The notes: generated from the sequence alone by a model not told the origin. Positions 24,142-34,891 are shown, numbered from the stretch's first letter. The stretch is DNA of 64,000 nt from Kuschelorhynchus macadamiae (GCA_030620095.1 JAUTXW010004475.1:186001-250000); one strand, 5' to 3'. Program-made: numbers and translations.

Positions 24142-24495
24142 TTAGGCGGCAGCTATATACTTTCCTTCTCCGAAGGACCTTAAACTTTTCGAGATCGATC
24201 TTAAAACCTTTGGTGATCGTACATGTATCAAAGTAGAATCTTTAAAAGTCTTAAAAGAACTATTATTAGACCTAATTTCGAATATTGATAATAATTTATT
24301 TTGTACATAGTTAACAGAATTGAAGGGGACACTTTCCATGTATACTAGCATGTTTCTGCGGTTCACCGTTTTGAACCTACTGACAATCATCTTTAGAAAT
24401 TTGATGTTATTCAAACATAATTTCCTCAGTTGCCTAGACAATACACACATGCAAGTTTGGTAACAGCTGAGAAATAGTTGCGTCTTTTTCAGCAT
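24142..24495 (-). pseudogene. Unidentified 117-codon ORF
   Basis: An open frame rich in Ser, Lys and Leu (FKTVNRRNMLVYMESVP, NSVNYVQNKLLSIFEIRS, SPKVLRSISKSLRSFGEGKY). The ending loosely resembles the C-terminal 'LP-x-x-L-R-x-x-x-S-x-x-x-F-K' block after LINE reverse transcriptases, but I cannot confirm it. No neighbour supports a host gene. Confidence 0.2.
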
Positions 24496-24648
24496 GTTAC
24501 CATGTTACACAGTTACTTAAATCTAAATTGTTCACAATGTGCCAAGTTTTACATATCCTTAATTTTCTCAAGATCTAATAAATAGGGATTATCAAGACAA
24601 ATGTATGTATTTACAATAAGGTATTCTAATTCACTGGTTTGGAATTTT

Positions 24649-24930
24649 TGGTGATTATCTTCAGTAAATTGCATATTTATGAGTTAATATGTTTTTTACA
24701 GTACTGGCCACTATATTTTATATGCTTTATATTTTATAAGCCGAATGTATGGTAAAGGACAACGCAGAAACTGCATTAAGAAGTGGTTTTGGTGATTATC
24801 TTCAGTAAATTGCATATTTATGAGTTAATATGTTTTTTACAGTGCTGGCCACCATATTTTATATGTTTTATATTTTATAAGCCGAATGTATGGTAAAGAA
24901 CAACGCACAACACGCATTAAGAAGTGGTTT
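24649..24930. repeat. Tandem duplication, 141-bp unit, two copies
   Basis: GGTGATTATCTTCAGTAAAT begins at about 24650 and again at 24791. The units differ by a handful of substitutions (for example CAGTACTGGCC versus CAGTGCTGGCC). Non-coding. Confidence 0.85.
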
Positions 24931-24939
24931 CAGTCAAAT

Positions 24940-26230
24940 GTTATAAACTTTACATATAATTCAGTTTATACAGTCAGTACAACACATGTCTTTCATCACG
25001 GTTTATTATCGTAGAAACAATAGCTTGATTTGTTGATTCAGTAGATAATTTTTATTACCTAAAGAATAGTTAGTGTTTTATTAAATTTTTCAATCTCACT
25101 AATGCTTACTAGATAAAAAAAAATATTAAAAATAAAAAATATTATCTTAATCATTGCGATAATATATTTGGTATTGGTAAGCCCTTCTCAGTTATTCACA
25201 TAAAATAATATAAAACGTTCTGAAGATAGATGATAATCATCAATAAGTCAAAAAGTTAACTCGTAAGCCTATGATGTTCTATATCATTAAATTCGTCTTT
25301 TAATGCTATTTTGAAATTTGGAATAATATACATGGGTTACATAAACTTGGCAACGCTGCACTATTTTTTTAATACAAAATTGAATACTTGAAATTACAAA
25401 ATACATATACATACTGGGTATTTTGTGAAGCAGAGTAATATAAACACCATTTATACCTGAAAATAAAATGATTTAAAAATTTAAATTAAATCAAGAAACG
25501 TGTGTATTCATTTTTTTTTTGTAGGGCATACAACTTTGGAGATAACTCTTACTTGGGACACCCTGTACACCATTATACACAGTACACTTTTATTAATAAA
25601 ACTCACAGCATTCTGCTTATATATAATGTCTTTTGAAGTATCGCATAAGAATAATTAATAATAATAAAGCCGTTACGTGTTCACTATGGGTTAGGAAGCG
25701 CGATGTCAAATTAAACGTTTCAGTTCTATTGGTGGGTAATACATGGATTTCATTAGTTAACAAATATAAATATTTTTCAGAATTTAAACTTCACTACGAA
25801 ATAGTGGTTCATGAAGTTCTGATTGCCACAATGAGCATCGATTTTCATCCCTGCCTTTTCACTTCTGTTATTTTCTTCTTATATGCTCTACTCACTTTTT
25901 TTACAACATAACGGATACAAAAACCCTTTGAGAATATATTTAATTATATTATAGCTCTATGATCACAACAGGCAGCAGAGCTTCCTATTAGTCAGACAAT
26001 GGCAGTTATTTATGTTAACTATTAAAAACTTGTCAATAAATGTCGCCTTGGCAAGAGACTACTATAATGACTACATGCAATAGTTTTTTTTAATGCGCCA
26101 TTCAGTGCTCCAATACATATTCAGTACATTTTACTCGTAGTATATTTTTTCCGTATCATATTTATAATTGTATAAAATTGAAAAAAAAATTAAAATTCTC
26201 TTTCTTCATCGCTTTGTATGTTGGAATATT
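24940..26230. other. Rpb4 intron, unassigned
   Basis: AT-rich DNA. GGGACACCCTGTACAC near 25557 resembles a mariner-type end without a partner. The plus ORF 25633-25911 has no recognised motif and ends in a low-complexity hydrophobic tail. Confidence 0.3.
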
Positions 26231-26235
26231 GTGAG

Positions 26236-26382
26236 ATGTCAAAAAAAGTTACTAATGCCATGAACGAAAAAAATCGCACTCTGATTATGCAGACTAGATT
26301 ACCGGATCACCTAAAAGATGGTACAAAAACTAGATATTCATCAGGACAATTATCAAAGTTGAAACAACGAATGAATAAAAGC
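26236..26382 (+). CDS. Candidate first coding exon of an unknown gene
   Basis: ATG at 26236 opens a 49-codon polar, Lys/Asn-rich frame (MSKKVTNAMNEKNRTLIM..., LSKLKQRMNKS) that ends exactly at a strong donor, AGC|GTAAGT. The coding-like composition next to a perfect donor is the only support. No homologue recognised and no downstream exon found. It lies antisense within the Rpb4 intron. It may be part of a mobile element. Confidence 0.2.
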
Positions 26383-26399
26383 GTAAGTAAATAATTCGT

Positions 26400-28020
26400 G
26401 ACTGTATTTGCAAAATAGGCTATTACACTTAACTACTAGAATTGCAGCTGCCAATAATATTGTTTAATTTAAACTATTCAAACTGCTGTTAAATTGATTT
26501 CAAACCTTTCAATAAGTGAAATTCCGAGTAAATAAATAGAATGAAAAAGATGTAATATAACTTGGACTCCTGTTCTCTTATATGTAACAAAAACACCAAA
26601 CCTAACTTTTAACATAGCCAACATCCGAAACCTTCTTCCTAGCTCTAAACACCTTCGTTCATAAAGTTTAATCGACTTTGCTTTCCGGTGAATGCCGCAG
26701 AAACTTCATTATATTTAAGAGTTTCATATCGATTTTTAGATAAACTTCAGTAGTCAGCAGCTATAAAAATATTAAAAACTTTCGAAAACTTTTTAAACGT
26801 ATAAACCATTATGCGACTCTCCGTCCTGCTGATAAAATGGTATCGGTATCGAAAAATATTACGAGATGTCAAAAAGTCTTTTTAATAACGTAATGAATTT
26901 AAAGTTTTCGTTATAAAATACGAGTGGAACTCCGCTATACTGGTGTAATAATTAATCTATATTATACATTTCGGAGAGATGTTCTTCTCATGACCTAACA
27001 GAAAAGTTATATTAATACGAGTACGCAAACCCTTTACTTTCGAGTCTAGATGTTAAACATTAGAGACCAGTAATGCTGTTGTGAAGCCATTACGGCCGAA
27101 CGGTATAGACGCTTTATGAAATGTTTATAAATTCAGTACCAAAAAACTACTTATTCAATTGACTTAAAATTTCACACAAAGATCAAATTTGGAAGAAAAG
27201 TATTTAAAAAAATTAAGAGAGAAAAGTTGGTTGGCAATATCTGAATTTTTATGAAATGAATATAATAAACAGTGAAATATTGTATTTATTAAAGGGGTAA
27301 TTGAGGGCGCCTCAAGTAACACTATTAGGTATTAAGTTTTAATAAAAAAAAAATCCTCACTTTAAAGCGGAACAAGAAAAAAAATTTCCCACTTTGAACA
27401 ATCCTTTTCTAAACGAAGCTAACGGATTTTAATGAACTTGCACTTATATTTATTTAAGAACCCGTATTGATTTATCTTGAATTTATAATTATTACTAATC
27501 CGTCTTGATTTATCTTGCATCTTTGCATATTACACGGAGAACATGGAAAAAGAATTTATTTAAAAAATAAAAATATTTTAAAGTTCCTCCCAGTTTCTTC
27601 ACTGATTTTGTTTTGCTTCTCAGAGCATTTTTTAGATTTTTTGTAATAAATCATTGCTAGTTTTTAACACTTATTCTGACTCGGTTGAGATGCACAAAAC
27701 TTTCAAATCCTTTATTATAATAATTACATCTTACTGAATTCCATTCCGATAACACACCTTTTACTTGTCAAACATTTCAAAATTATATGAAAAAAACAAC
27801 TAGGGGGTACTAATTTGGCGAAATCGGACGGGGGTGACAAGGAAGATTACCGCCCTGAGTGCCAACTTAGCGATGCAACAGTGTATAACGTATATAATAT
27901 TATCATACTTAGCATACATTCATAGCACCTTGTGACTGACTAATCATCCTCAGTAAATCTAGAAATAAATTCAAAGAAATCGTCCATCATCAAACCTCAA
28001 ATACGTCAGAAAAGCTCTAA
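26400..28020. other. Rpb4 intron, unassigned
   Basis: AT-rich. A short segment near 27095-27120 (GGCCGAACGGTATAGACGCT) matches the centre of the foldback element at 33830-33880, so a diverged relative probably lies around 26900-27150. Confidence 0.3.
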
Positions 28021-28022
28021 TT

Positions 28023-28180
28023 TCTACTAAAAATAAAATTGTTAGTCGTTACCTTAAAGCTAAACTTAAAAATAACATATAACTAGCTGTAAAATGTGTA
28101 GCTGGTTATATTTGATTTTTAAGTTTATCATACAGTAACTGTTTAGTTTTAAGGCCACGACAAACAATTTTATTTTTAGT
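28023..28180. repeat. Inverted repeat, ~65-bp arms
   Basis: The left arm ACTAAAAATAAAATTGTTAG (28027 on) pairs with the right arm, which reads reversed as ACTAAAAATAAAATTGTTTG. Matching continues through GTCGT, CCTTAAA, CTAAAC and AACTTAAAAAT. The centre is around 28100. It is followed by a hammerhead-like motif. Confidence 0.6.
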
Positions 28181-28210
28181 CAACAATTAAGGATTTTCTG
28201 CTTTATTTTA

Positions 28211-28250
28211 GGTTTAATGATGGCCGGAAGGTCGAAACACATATAACGTT
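28211..28250 (+). ncRNA. Degenerate hammerhead-like motif
   Basis: TTAATGA (28214-28220, for CTGATGA), one T, stem GGCC/GGTC, GAAAC (28234-28238), then ACAT and ATA. The conserved C-T-G start is mutated, so it is unlikely to cleave. Confidence 0.35.
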
Positions 28251-28429
28251 TTTGTTTTTTAATAAAAGTTATTGTGAAGAACGAATTCCACGTAATATTC
28301 CTGTGTGCAACAAGAGATGAAAACCTAATTCTGATTGTTTTTTACCTAAAGCCAAAACCAATTCTGAAAATAAAAAAAAAATCACGCAAATTTTAACAAA
28401 CTCTTTGAACAACACCCAAATAAACATAA

Positions 28430-28580
28430 AACGGAAATTTTCAGTGCTTTGGTCAATAAGGAAAATCAGAGTTCTTGGAATTTTCGCATTCAATTCCTTC
28501 ATTCAGTGTCCTGATCTTTGAGATACATTGCGCAATGGAATTCTGATACGATCTAATCCCAAGAACCTTGATTTTTTTAA
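28430..28580. mobile_element. Penelope-like 3'-end remnant (relative of 3128-3300)
   Basis: TCTAATCCCAAGAACCTTGA at about 28553 and the ACGGAA...TTGGTCAAT block at 28432 match the remnant at 3128-3190. Both stretches lie close together here, which suggests a rearranged or palindromic copy. It sits right beside the Rpb4 exon at 28633. Confidence 0.3.
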
Positions 28581-28632
28581 CGCACAAATAGTTTTAGAAC
28601 CCTATAAACAAATATATGTATAAACATCTTAC

Positions 28633-28813
28633 TTTCTGACTGCCGATATGGTCTCCTTATTTTTAAACTTGCGGAATCTATCAGTGTATGTGAGAGTCTT
28701 CATAAACACATCGGAAAATTCCTGTTCATCTTCGGCTGATTCGTTCTGGGCTTTCCGGTGCTCGAGCAACATGTGGACCTCGGATATTAAAAGCGTCTCG
28801 GCATTTTCAAATT
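28633..28813 (-). CDS. Rpb4: RNA polymerase II subunit RPB4, internal exon
   Basis: Minus-strand exon from 28813 (acceptor TTTCTTTAAAG) to 28633 (donor GTAAGA at 28631-28632 and on). It encodes (E)FENAETLLISEVHMLLEH, RKAQNESAEDEQEFSDVF, MKTLTYTDRFRKFKNKET and ISAVR, matching the RPB4 tip-associated N-terminal half. The exon begins in mid-codon: AA needs a G from upstream to make the Glu of the conserved 'PKEFE'. The first coding exon must therefore lie elsewhere. The exon is intact, and its phase fits the last exon at 18418 exactly. Confidence 0.96.
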
Positions 28814-29083
28814 CTTTAAAGAAAAAACAACAATATTTATAATATAACTTCGACACTAAATATTTAGTTATCTGAGCAGTATTAACAAAGGCAAGGTCTA
28901 GGTTACGCTGACAATTTTACATCAGAAGTAAATATTTTTGGTAGTGAATAAATAAGACTCTATCGGGACGCAAAAGACCAAAATTCGAAAATATCAATGT
29001 GATTTTCGCGAACCATCAGCAAAACTATTCTTTTCAGAACGACAGTACTGATCGGATATATACCCGAAATGAAAATACATCAT

Positions 29084-29089
<6 letters not shown>

Positions 29090-29148
<59 letters not shown>
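29090..29148. repeat. (TA)n microsatellite at the mariner boundary
   Basis: About 28 TA units that end exactly where the long-TIR mariner begins (ACGTGTCTTGAAAAG), as if grown from its TA target duplication. Confidence 0.95.
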
Positions 29149-29149
<1 letters not shown>

Positions 29150-29202
29150 GTGTCTTGAAAAGTTATTAACAAATGGAAAACATTTTTATTTTTCATTTTA
29201 TG

Positions 29203-29393
29203 TCCTAACACTGGAACCTGTGGTGGAAGATAGATCAAAATACTAATGAGTTTATATCGTTCTGGACGCGCGTTTGATGATCATCAGCAGATGAGTTTAT
29301 ATCATCTGCTGATGATGCTAACTTGGTTAGCGAAACGCGCGTCCAGAACGTAACAAGTTGTGGCGTAGTGTGGTTAGAACTCTTGTATTTTGA
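29203..29393 (+). mobile_element. 191-bp retrozyme-like insertion with hammerhead motif
   Basis: The insertion is flanked by the 13-bp direct repeat TTTTCATTTTATG (29190-29202 and 29394-29406). The uninterrupted partner TIR near 30950 shows the empty site. The insert has no ORF. It contains a hammerhead-like core (29305-29347) and GATGAGTTTATATC-type sequence twice. A 13-bp inverted pair (CATCAGCAGATGA/TCATCTGCTGATG) lies between GGACGCGCGTTT and its inverted copy. Short size, hammerhead and target duplication resemble animal retrozymes or PLE-derived non-autonomous elements. Confidence 0.65.
29305..29347 (+). ncRNA. Hammerhead-ribozyme-like motif
   Basis: Stem I 5' strand TCTG (29305-29308), CTGATGA (29309-29315), extra T, stem II GCTAAC-TTG-GTTAGC (six perfect pairs), GAAAC (29332-29336), loop GCGC, GTC (predicted cleavage after 29343), stem I 3' strand CAGA. 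The type I layout with a two-pair stem III is typical of animal PLE hammerheads. The one extra base before stem II is unusual. Confidence 0.6.
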
Positions 29394-29618
29394 TTTTCAT
29401 TTTATGAAAAATGTTACTCTTCATAAAAGTTACCAAAAACTTAGAAAATCTAAAATTGACTGAAGAAAAACTACCCATAATATATAGTATTCCGATGTGA
29501 GACAAAATACTAAATTTCACAAAGAAATTCAAATCTGAATGCAATGTACGAGGTATACAAAACGTTTTATTCAACAATATCGTATAAAAAAATCAACTAA
29601 GAATGAACAATGGACAAA

Positions 29619-30581
29619 TTATGCTTCTACGTGAGCGCAATCCCGTTTCACACAAATTATGGTTCTTCTACTGCAGTCTGCTATTGCCGCTCGTAATTTC
29701 TTTGTATTGTATTTCTTCTGCCTAGTCACTGTTTCCAGGTGATCGACGTTTTGGAATGGCGTGTAAAAATAAACCTTTTCTTTTAAAGGAAAAATTTCAA
29801 GGGATTGGGCCACGGGATTGCAGAATACTTTCCAATTCAGCGATTAGGAAAAAGTTCTTTTAAAAAATTGGAAACTATCTGTGTATTATAACATGGTGCT
29901 CCGTCGTGTTGGTACCAAAGTGAATGCCTCATATTTAATGGCAATTCTCCAACAAATTGACAAATTTTCACGAAAGAAATACGGCCCTACTATTTGGTGG
30001 TCCAAAATACCGCACCAAACATTTGTTTTAAACGAATATTGATTGCGACACTCAATGAGAAAATTAGGATTTTCATCACACCACCAGCGGCAGTTCTGTG
30101 AGCATACGACCCCGTTTGACGTAAATGTCGCCTCATCGGTAAATAATACATTTCTGGCGAAGAAAGAATCATCTATAGCTTCTCCTTGGAACCATGCACT
30201 GAACAGGATACGAACTTCAAAGTCTCTAGGTAAAAGTGTATGAATACATCTAGATTTGTAAGGATAGAATTTATTTGTTCGTAAAATCGTACTGACTGTT
30301 GACTTTGTTACGTTACCCTGAAGTGATTTTGATATTTTCCTCACCTAGACTTTGGGATTTTCAACGACCGCTTGCAAAACTTGCATATGATTTGCAAACG
30401 TATTATCAACAGACCCCGTGGATTTAAACTTGGTCATGCCATTTGCAACAGTAACATAGCTTATTTGTTTATCTGGATGTCTATTATTAAAAATTTCAGC
30501 CGCTTCACGACATGTTTTATAATGATCTCCACAATTAACACAATATCAATTTTTTCCTGTTTTGTTAATTTAACTACCATG
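29619..30581 (-). pseudogene. Mariner transposase relic
   Basis: Start near 30581: MVVKLTKQEKIDIVLI (mariner N-terminus). After stops and shifts come KSTVSTILRTNKFYPYK, FLFTDEATF-type VLFTDEATFTSNGVV (first catalytic Asp), SQNCRWWCDENPNFLIECRNQYSF with KTNVWCGILDHQIVGPYFF, then FGTNTTEHHV (degraded second Asp, usual QQDGAP) and, near 29780, SLEIFPLKEKVYFYT (usual SPDLTPLDF). The catalytic triad is incomplete, so it is inactive. Confidence 0.8.
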
Positions 30582-31163
30582 ATGAAAATAACAGAAAAAT
30601 ATTCAATGAAATAAAATAACCAATAACTTCAATTATCTACTGTCAGTACAATGCAAGACTATGTTTCCTTAACAACAGCATATTTAATTTTTTTTCAGCC
30701 CACTCAGTTTTTTTAGTAATTAGCGTACTTGCGAATTTCTTTATGAAATTTAGTATTTTATCACACCTCGGAATACTCAGAATACTCAGAATACTCTTAT
30801 GGCATTTTGCTCTAAAACTAAACCTATGGGTAGTTTTCTCTTCAGGCAATTTTAGATTTTTTAGCAACCCTGGACAATATTTTTTAAGTTTTATAATTTT
30901 AATAATATTTTCAGAGGAAGCAGAACTTTTTATAAACAGTAACATTTTGCATAAAATGAAAAATAAAAAAGTTTCCATTTGTTAAGAACTTTTCAGGACA
31001 CGCTGTATATAAAACACGAAATTTTAAAATTAAAGAAACTTATAATTAACATTATACATTTTCAATTACAACTGTCCTTAATTTTAAATTTTTGTATTTG
31101 TAAGTAATTGTAAAAACTTGTAAAAACTTTTACTTTCTTCGATATGTAACTTTTAACTTTTTA

Positions 31164-31203
31164 GGTCTGATGATGCTAGCGATCAAGCGAAACATGTGTC
31201 ATT
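31164..31203 (+). ncRNA. Hammerhead-ribozyme-like motif
   Basis: CTGATGA (31167-31173), extra T, stem II GCT/AGC with an 8-nt loop, GAAAC (31189-31193), ATGT, GTC (31198-31200). Flanking GGT and ATT give only a weak stem I. Probably the remnant of a PLE end; no RT beside it. Confidence 0.45.
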
Positions 31204-31209
31204 ATTACT

Positions 31210-32035
31210 ACTGCAATGTTTGACTAACACCGGGAATTGTTTTATATTTTGATTCTTTGTAAGTGCATTAGAGTGCATAATCTGATGAGCTGTGATATTT
31301 TTAACAAACTTTCTATTGACGACTTTATGAAAATTAAAATTATTAATATTTGCAAGTACTAGTGAAAAATGAACAAGAATCCCCCAGGTCTCAGGATTCT
31401 AGGTAAAACAATATAGGGTGAGTGAACTTTGCTTTCCAACAGTTTCACTTTAATTCTTAAATCACTTCAGATCAAGAACTGCGCAATCCTTTGGCGCTTA
31501 TTGAAAATGTTATTAATTGCTATAAATCTGCTCATTAAAGGACGTTCCTAAAAATGGGCAAACATTCTGTCCTCTAAATACATCAGACATGTAAAGTTTA
31601 GTTAGTTTTACGAACTATTAACGGTTATAAGTTTCTTTGGATAGTAGAACTGGTGGATTTGTGCTCATTAATTTGTATATATCGTTACACTTGAATACCT
31701 ACCATTAAGCAACAATACGTTACAAACAACAGTATAATATGTATTTTAAGAAACAAAAATATATTTCTTATAATTTTTTTATGTTCACAATTTGCAACAT
31801 AGTGACTTTTCTCTTATAGGCCAATGAATAAAACAAGAAAAGTGGTTTGTTGTCAAAAATAATAACCGGAAACCGAGTGCGCCATCACACTCAGGATAGT
31901 CCATAGTAATATTCCATTATGTTTTCCACTTGCAACTATCATTTGTTTATTTGTTATAAAGAATTTAATGCAAAAAATCGCGTTTTCTTTCGTTTTTTGC
32001 TTATAAAATCGAAACTCTGGAAAACAACTTACGTG
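31210..32035. other. Unassigned AT-rich DNA
   Basis: No gene recognised. CGCGTTTTCTTTCGTTT near 31980 is similar, reversed, to sequence at 34203-34225. Confidence 0.3.
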
Positions 32036-32039
32036 AGAT

Positions 32040-33330
32040 GATCTTAGACCTATTAGCCTCCTCAGTGTCCCTTTAAAGGTTGCTGAAGGAGTTTTACACG
32101 AACAGCTTTGTGACTATTTGGATGAGAGTAAATTCTGGTTTTCGCAAGGGATTTGGAACGGTCACGGCACTGAGCCCTCTTGTTGATGATTCTCTGCATG
32201 ATCGGAAAGTGGTCTCTCTAACATGTTTGGATATGTCCAAGACCTTTCTTAAATGTGCGGGCAACACACTGGTGTCGGATTCGGCTTAAATAACTTCCGG
32301 GGTTCCTCAGGGATCAGTGCTGGGACCCCTTCTGTTCTCCATTGCGGTGGCTGATTTCCAGTTGGCGCCTAAAACGTGCAGTATTCATTTTTATGCTCAC
32401 GACGTCCAACTTTTCTGTAGCTTTGCCCCAACTTCCATGAGTGTTGCTGGTGAGCTGATTAACCAGGATTTGGATTCAATATCTTCTTGGACAAAAAACA
32501 ATTGTTTAATACTGAATCCTGACAAGTCACCAGATGTTGATTGGTTCGCCTTATTTTCTGCGGAATGCGGTTGGTATAAGTCTGGGAATCGATGAATATA
32601 GTAGAGTTATTAAGAACCTTGGGCTATTTCTTCATTTAAGGCTTAAATTTGACAACCATGTCTCGCTGGTGTGTCGTAAAGTATTCCTCAGTCTTAAATC
32701 TCTATATAAATTTAAAGATCTACTGGATGAGAATACAAAGGAAATACTAGTCAACTCTTTGGTTTTGTATCATTTTCATTATGCAGATGTCGTTTATGGA
32801 CTTTGTTTGACGACAGAGAGTCGCATGAGGTTACAGAGAATGCAGAACTTTTGCATGATTTGTTCATTTCATCTGTTTTGTGTTCAATGTGATCAACTCT
32901 CAGACTCCAAAGTATTTAGCTAAAAAACTTATTAGAAGAAGCGATGTCCATGACAGACCGCTTCGGGAGTTTATGCTAACTTCGACATCCCCCGGCCTAG
33001 AACCGAATCTTTTCGAACAGACTTCTCTTATCTTGCACCTCCTTATGCCTACAACCAAATCATAAGACTATTACCAAGCTTAACTTCTAAATCCAAGCTC
33101 ACTGTGAAACGAACACTGTAGCAGGAGGTCAGGCAAAGTTTAAAAGCTTCTAATCTGAATATGTTTTAATTATTGTTTTTTTTTGTGTTTTGTTTTCCTC
33201 TTAATGTTTTAATCTATTTTGACATTCCGGGCCTGGTTGTTAATACCACTATCTAGTGTACCTTGTCCTTTTGTGTAATATTGACTGTATTTTTCTATTT
33301 TTACACAATAAATGTTTTTTGAATTTGAAA
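32040..33330 (+). pseudogene. Non-LTR retrotransposon RT fragment (Jockey group)
   Basis: In shifting frames: NSGFRKGFGTVTALSPLVDD, CLDMSKTF (for DxSKAFD), SGVPQGSVLGPLLFSIAVAD, then SIHFYAHDVQLFCSF (YADD changed to YAHD), ISSWTKNNCLILNPDKS, and after a shift LGLFLHLRLKFDNHVSLVCRK, LVNSLVLYHFHYADVVYG and RLQRMQNFCMICSF. It ends near 33330 with AATAAA and TTTTTTGAATTTGAA, a Jockey-type tail. The second Asp position is His, so it is dead even without the frameshifts. Confidence 0.85.
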
Positions 33331-33349
33331 CTAATGAACAATGAAATAA

Positions 33350-34210
33350 TCTTAATTGTGTAGAGAGATGAATCGTAGAGATTAAAATTACAAACAAAAT
33401 GATATGGTTACACGACTTGATCTGATCATAAGAACAGGAGAAAAAACTAAAAATCGGAACAATTAGGCTGTTTTTCGAAAATTCATATCTCTGTTATTTC
33501 TCAAATTGTAGCGAAGGCCCTTTGCGAAATAACAGTTAATGATATGTACTTTATGATTCCAAGCACTGTGTGGTTATTAGTTTTTGCACAATTGCGATTT
33601 AATTTTTTTAATACACTGTCTTTCAGCCTGCCTGGATGCGTCGTAGATGATCTGATTTGAATTCTGCAAAGTCATATAGAAAGTAGAAGGTATCATACTA
33701 CAAAACGTATATTCTCATTTCGCGCTAAAATTATGTAAAATACGCGAAAAATGCTTCCAGACATGATCTAAAACTGCGAATGAGTAAAAGTTTCCGAGTA
33801 GTATAGTAAAATAGCAATCGAGGTAGCCGAGGGGTAATATAGACGCTTCACGTCCGGCCGTTTCTGGTCATGTTTGGAAACATTTTTTCGCGTATTTCAC
33901 AGAACTTTACCGCGAAATGAGTAGTGGGAAAGTTCTACTTTCTATGTAACTTTCCAGCATTCAAATCGGATCAACCACGATGCATCCAGGCGCGGTAAAA
34001 AATAGTGCATTAAAAAATTCAAATTGCAATTGTGCAAAAACTAATAATCCCACAGCGCCTGGTTTTGGTTTACATAAAGTACATATCAATAACTATTAAT
34101 TCGCAAAGGGCCATTGTTACAGCTTAATCTAATCATTCGAACAAGTCGTGCAACCATATCATATTGTTTGTAATTTTATTCTTACAATTCATCTCTTTAC
34201 ACCATCAAGA
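33350..34210. mobile_element. Foldback element with ~400-bp inverted arms
   Basis: Left arm about 33350-33780, right arm about 33835-34210, imperfectly inverted. Matched blocks: AGAGATGAAT, AAATTACAAACAA, ATGATATGGTT, CACGACTTG, GGCCCTTTGCGAA, TGATATGTACTTTATG, ATTAGTTTTTGCACAATTGC, CGCCTGGATGC, ATAGAAAGTAGAA and AATACGCGAAAAA. There is no ORF. The ~60-bp centre contains a short G/C-richer stretch that recurs near 27100. Confidence 0.75.
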
Positions 34211-34480
34211 AACGAAAGAAAACGCGATAATGTATGAAGGGGGAAAAGTCAAAAATAACAGATCATAATGCATTATTATTAATTTGAAATAATTTAATAA
34301 AGTTGTAAATAGTAACCTGTCGAAATAATATAGTTTTCATAGTCGCTTGGACCAAACCTAATAATTGTTTAATGCCCTTTTTTTAAAGGATATCGGAGTT
34401 CCGAGTACAATTTTTTCGTTAAGATTATCGGAAAGTCAGTATTTTTTCTGATTTCATTTTTGTTGTTTGTTTATTGAAAA

Positions 34481-34880
34481 TACACCTCGGTGGCTCAGTG
34501 GTAAGAGAACCGGCTTCCACCCGGAAGGCGCGGGTTCGAGACTTGGCGTAGCTGGCACTTTTTAAAATAAAGAGTGCTCGATATGCCTGGTCCGGTACCT
34601 TCCCGAGGTGCCTTTGGTCGTTGGGATAATACATTAACGACTCTGTTCGTAGACTTGGGTCCACTGCGAACAGTAACAAGGCCTCTTACTCAACACATAC
34701 ACTACTCGACACAACTGCGTAGAAGGCAACGGGAAACCACTACGTAGAACACATTCCCTAGTATAATGGTCTAGTGTAGTGCATTCAAGAAACCATATAC
34801 ATCTTAATATAAGATAGGTTTCAAGGCACTCACTGACCATCGCCAACGCCCGAATACGGGTACGGCACTTGAAGAAGAAG
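34481..34880 (+). mobile_element. tRNA-derived SINE (tRNA-Gly-like head) with 11-bp target duplication
   Basis: The 5' region has a pol III A box TGGCTCAGTGG (34491-34501) and B box GGTTCGAGACT (34533-34543). The anticodon stem-loop CCGG-CTTCCAC-CCGG gives anticodon TCC. The body is more GC-rich than its flanks and ends in (GAA)n at 34870-34880. Perfect direct repeats TTTATTGAAAA flank it at 34470-34480 and 34881-34891. Transcription would be by RNA polymerase III, with mobilisation by a partner LINE. Confidence 0.85.
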
Positions 34881-34891
34881 TTTATTGAAAA

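Larger units (their letters stand above)
29149..31008 (-). mobile_element. Mariner-like element with ~370-bp TIRs
   Basis: The right end, read on the minus strand, is TATACAGCGTGTCCTGAAAAG, then TTCTTAACAAATGGAAAC. The left end has CGTGTCTTGAAAAGTTATTA, then ACAAATGGAAAAC. The arms continue to match through TTTTTCATTTTATG, AAAATGTTACT, AATCTAAAATTG, AAAACTACCCATA and AAATACTAAATTTCA. The left arm is interrupted by the insertion at 29203-29393. The transposase relic lies between. It lies in the Ada2a-to-Rpb4 interval. Confidence 0.8.

Noticed and set aside
25633..25911. 92-codon plus ORF
   Set aside because: No motif, hydrophobic low-complexity tail, no splice or homology support.
30043..30614. 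Plus-strand ORFs opposite the mariner
   Set aside because: Antisense to the transposase relic, without motifs of their own.
34481..34560. Functional tRNA-Gly gene
   Set aside because: No paired acceptor stem; it is the head of a 400-bp element with a target duplication and tail, hence a SINE.
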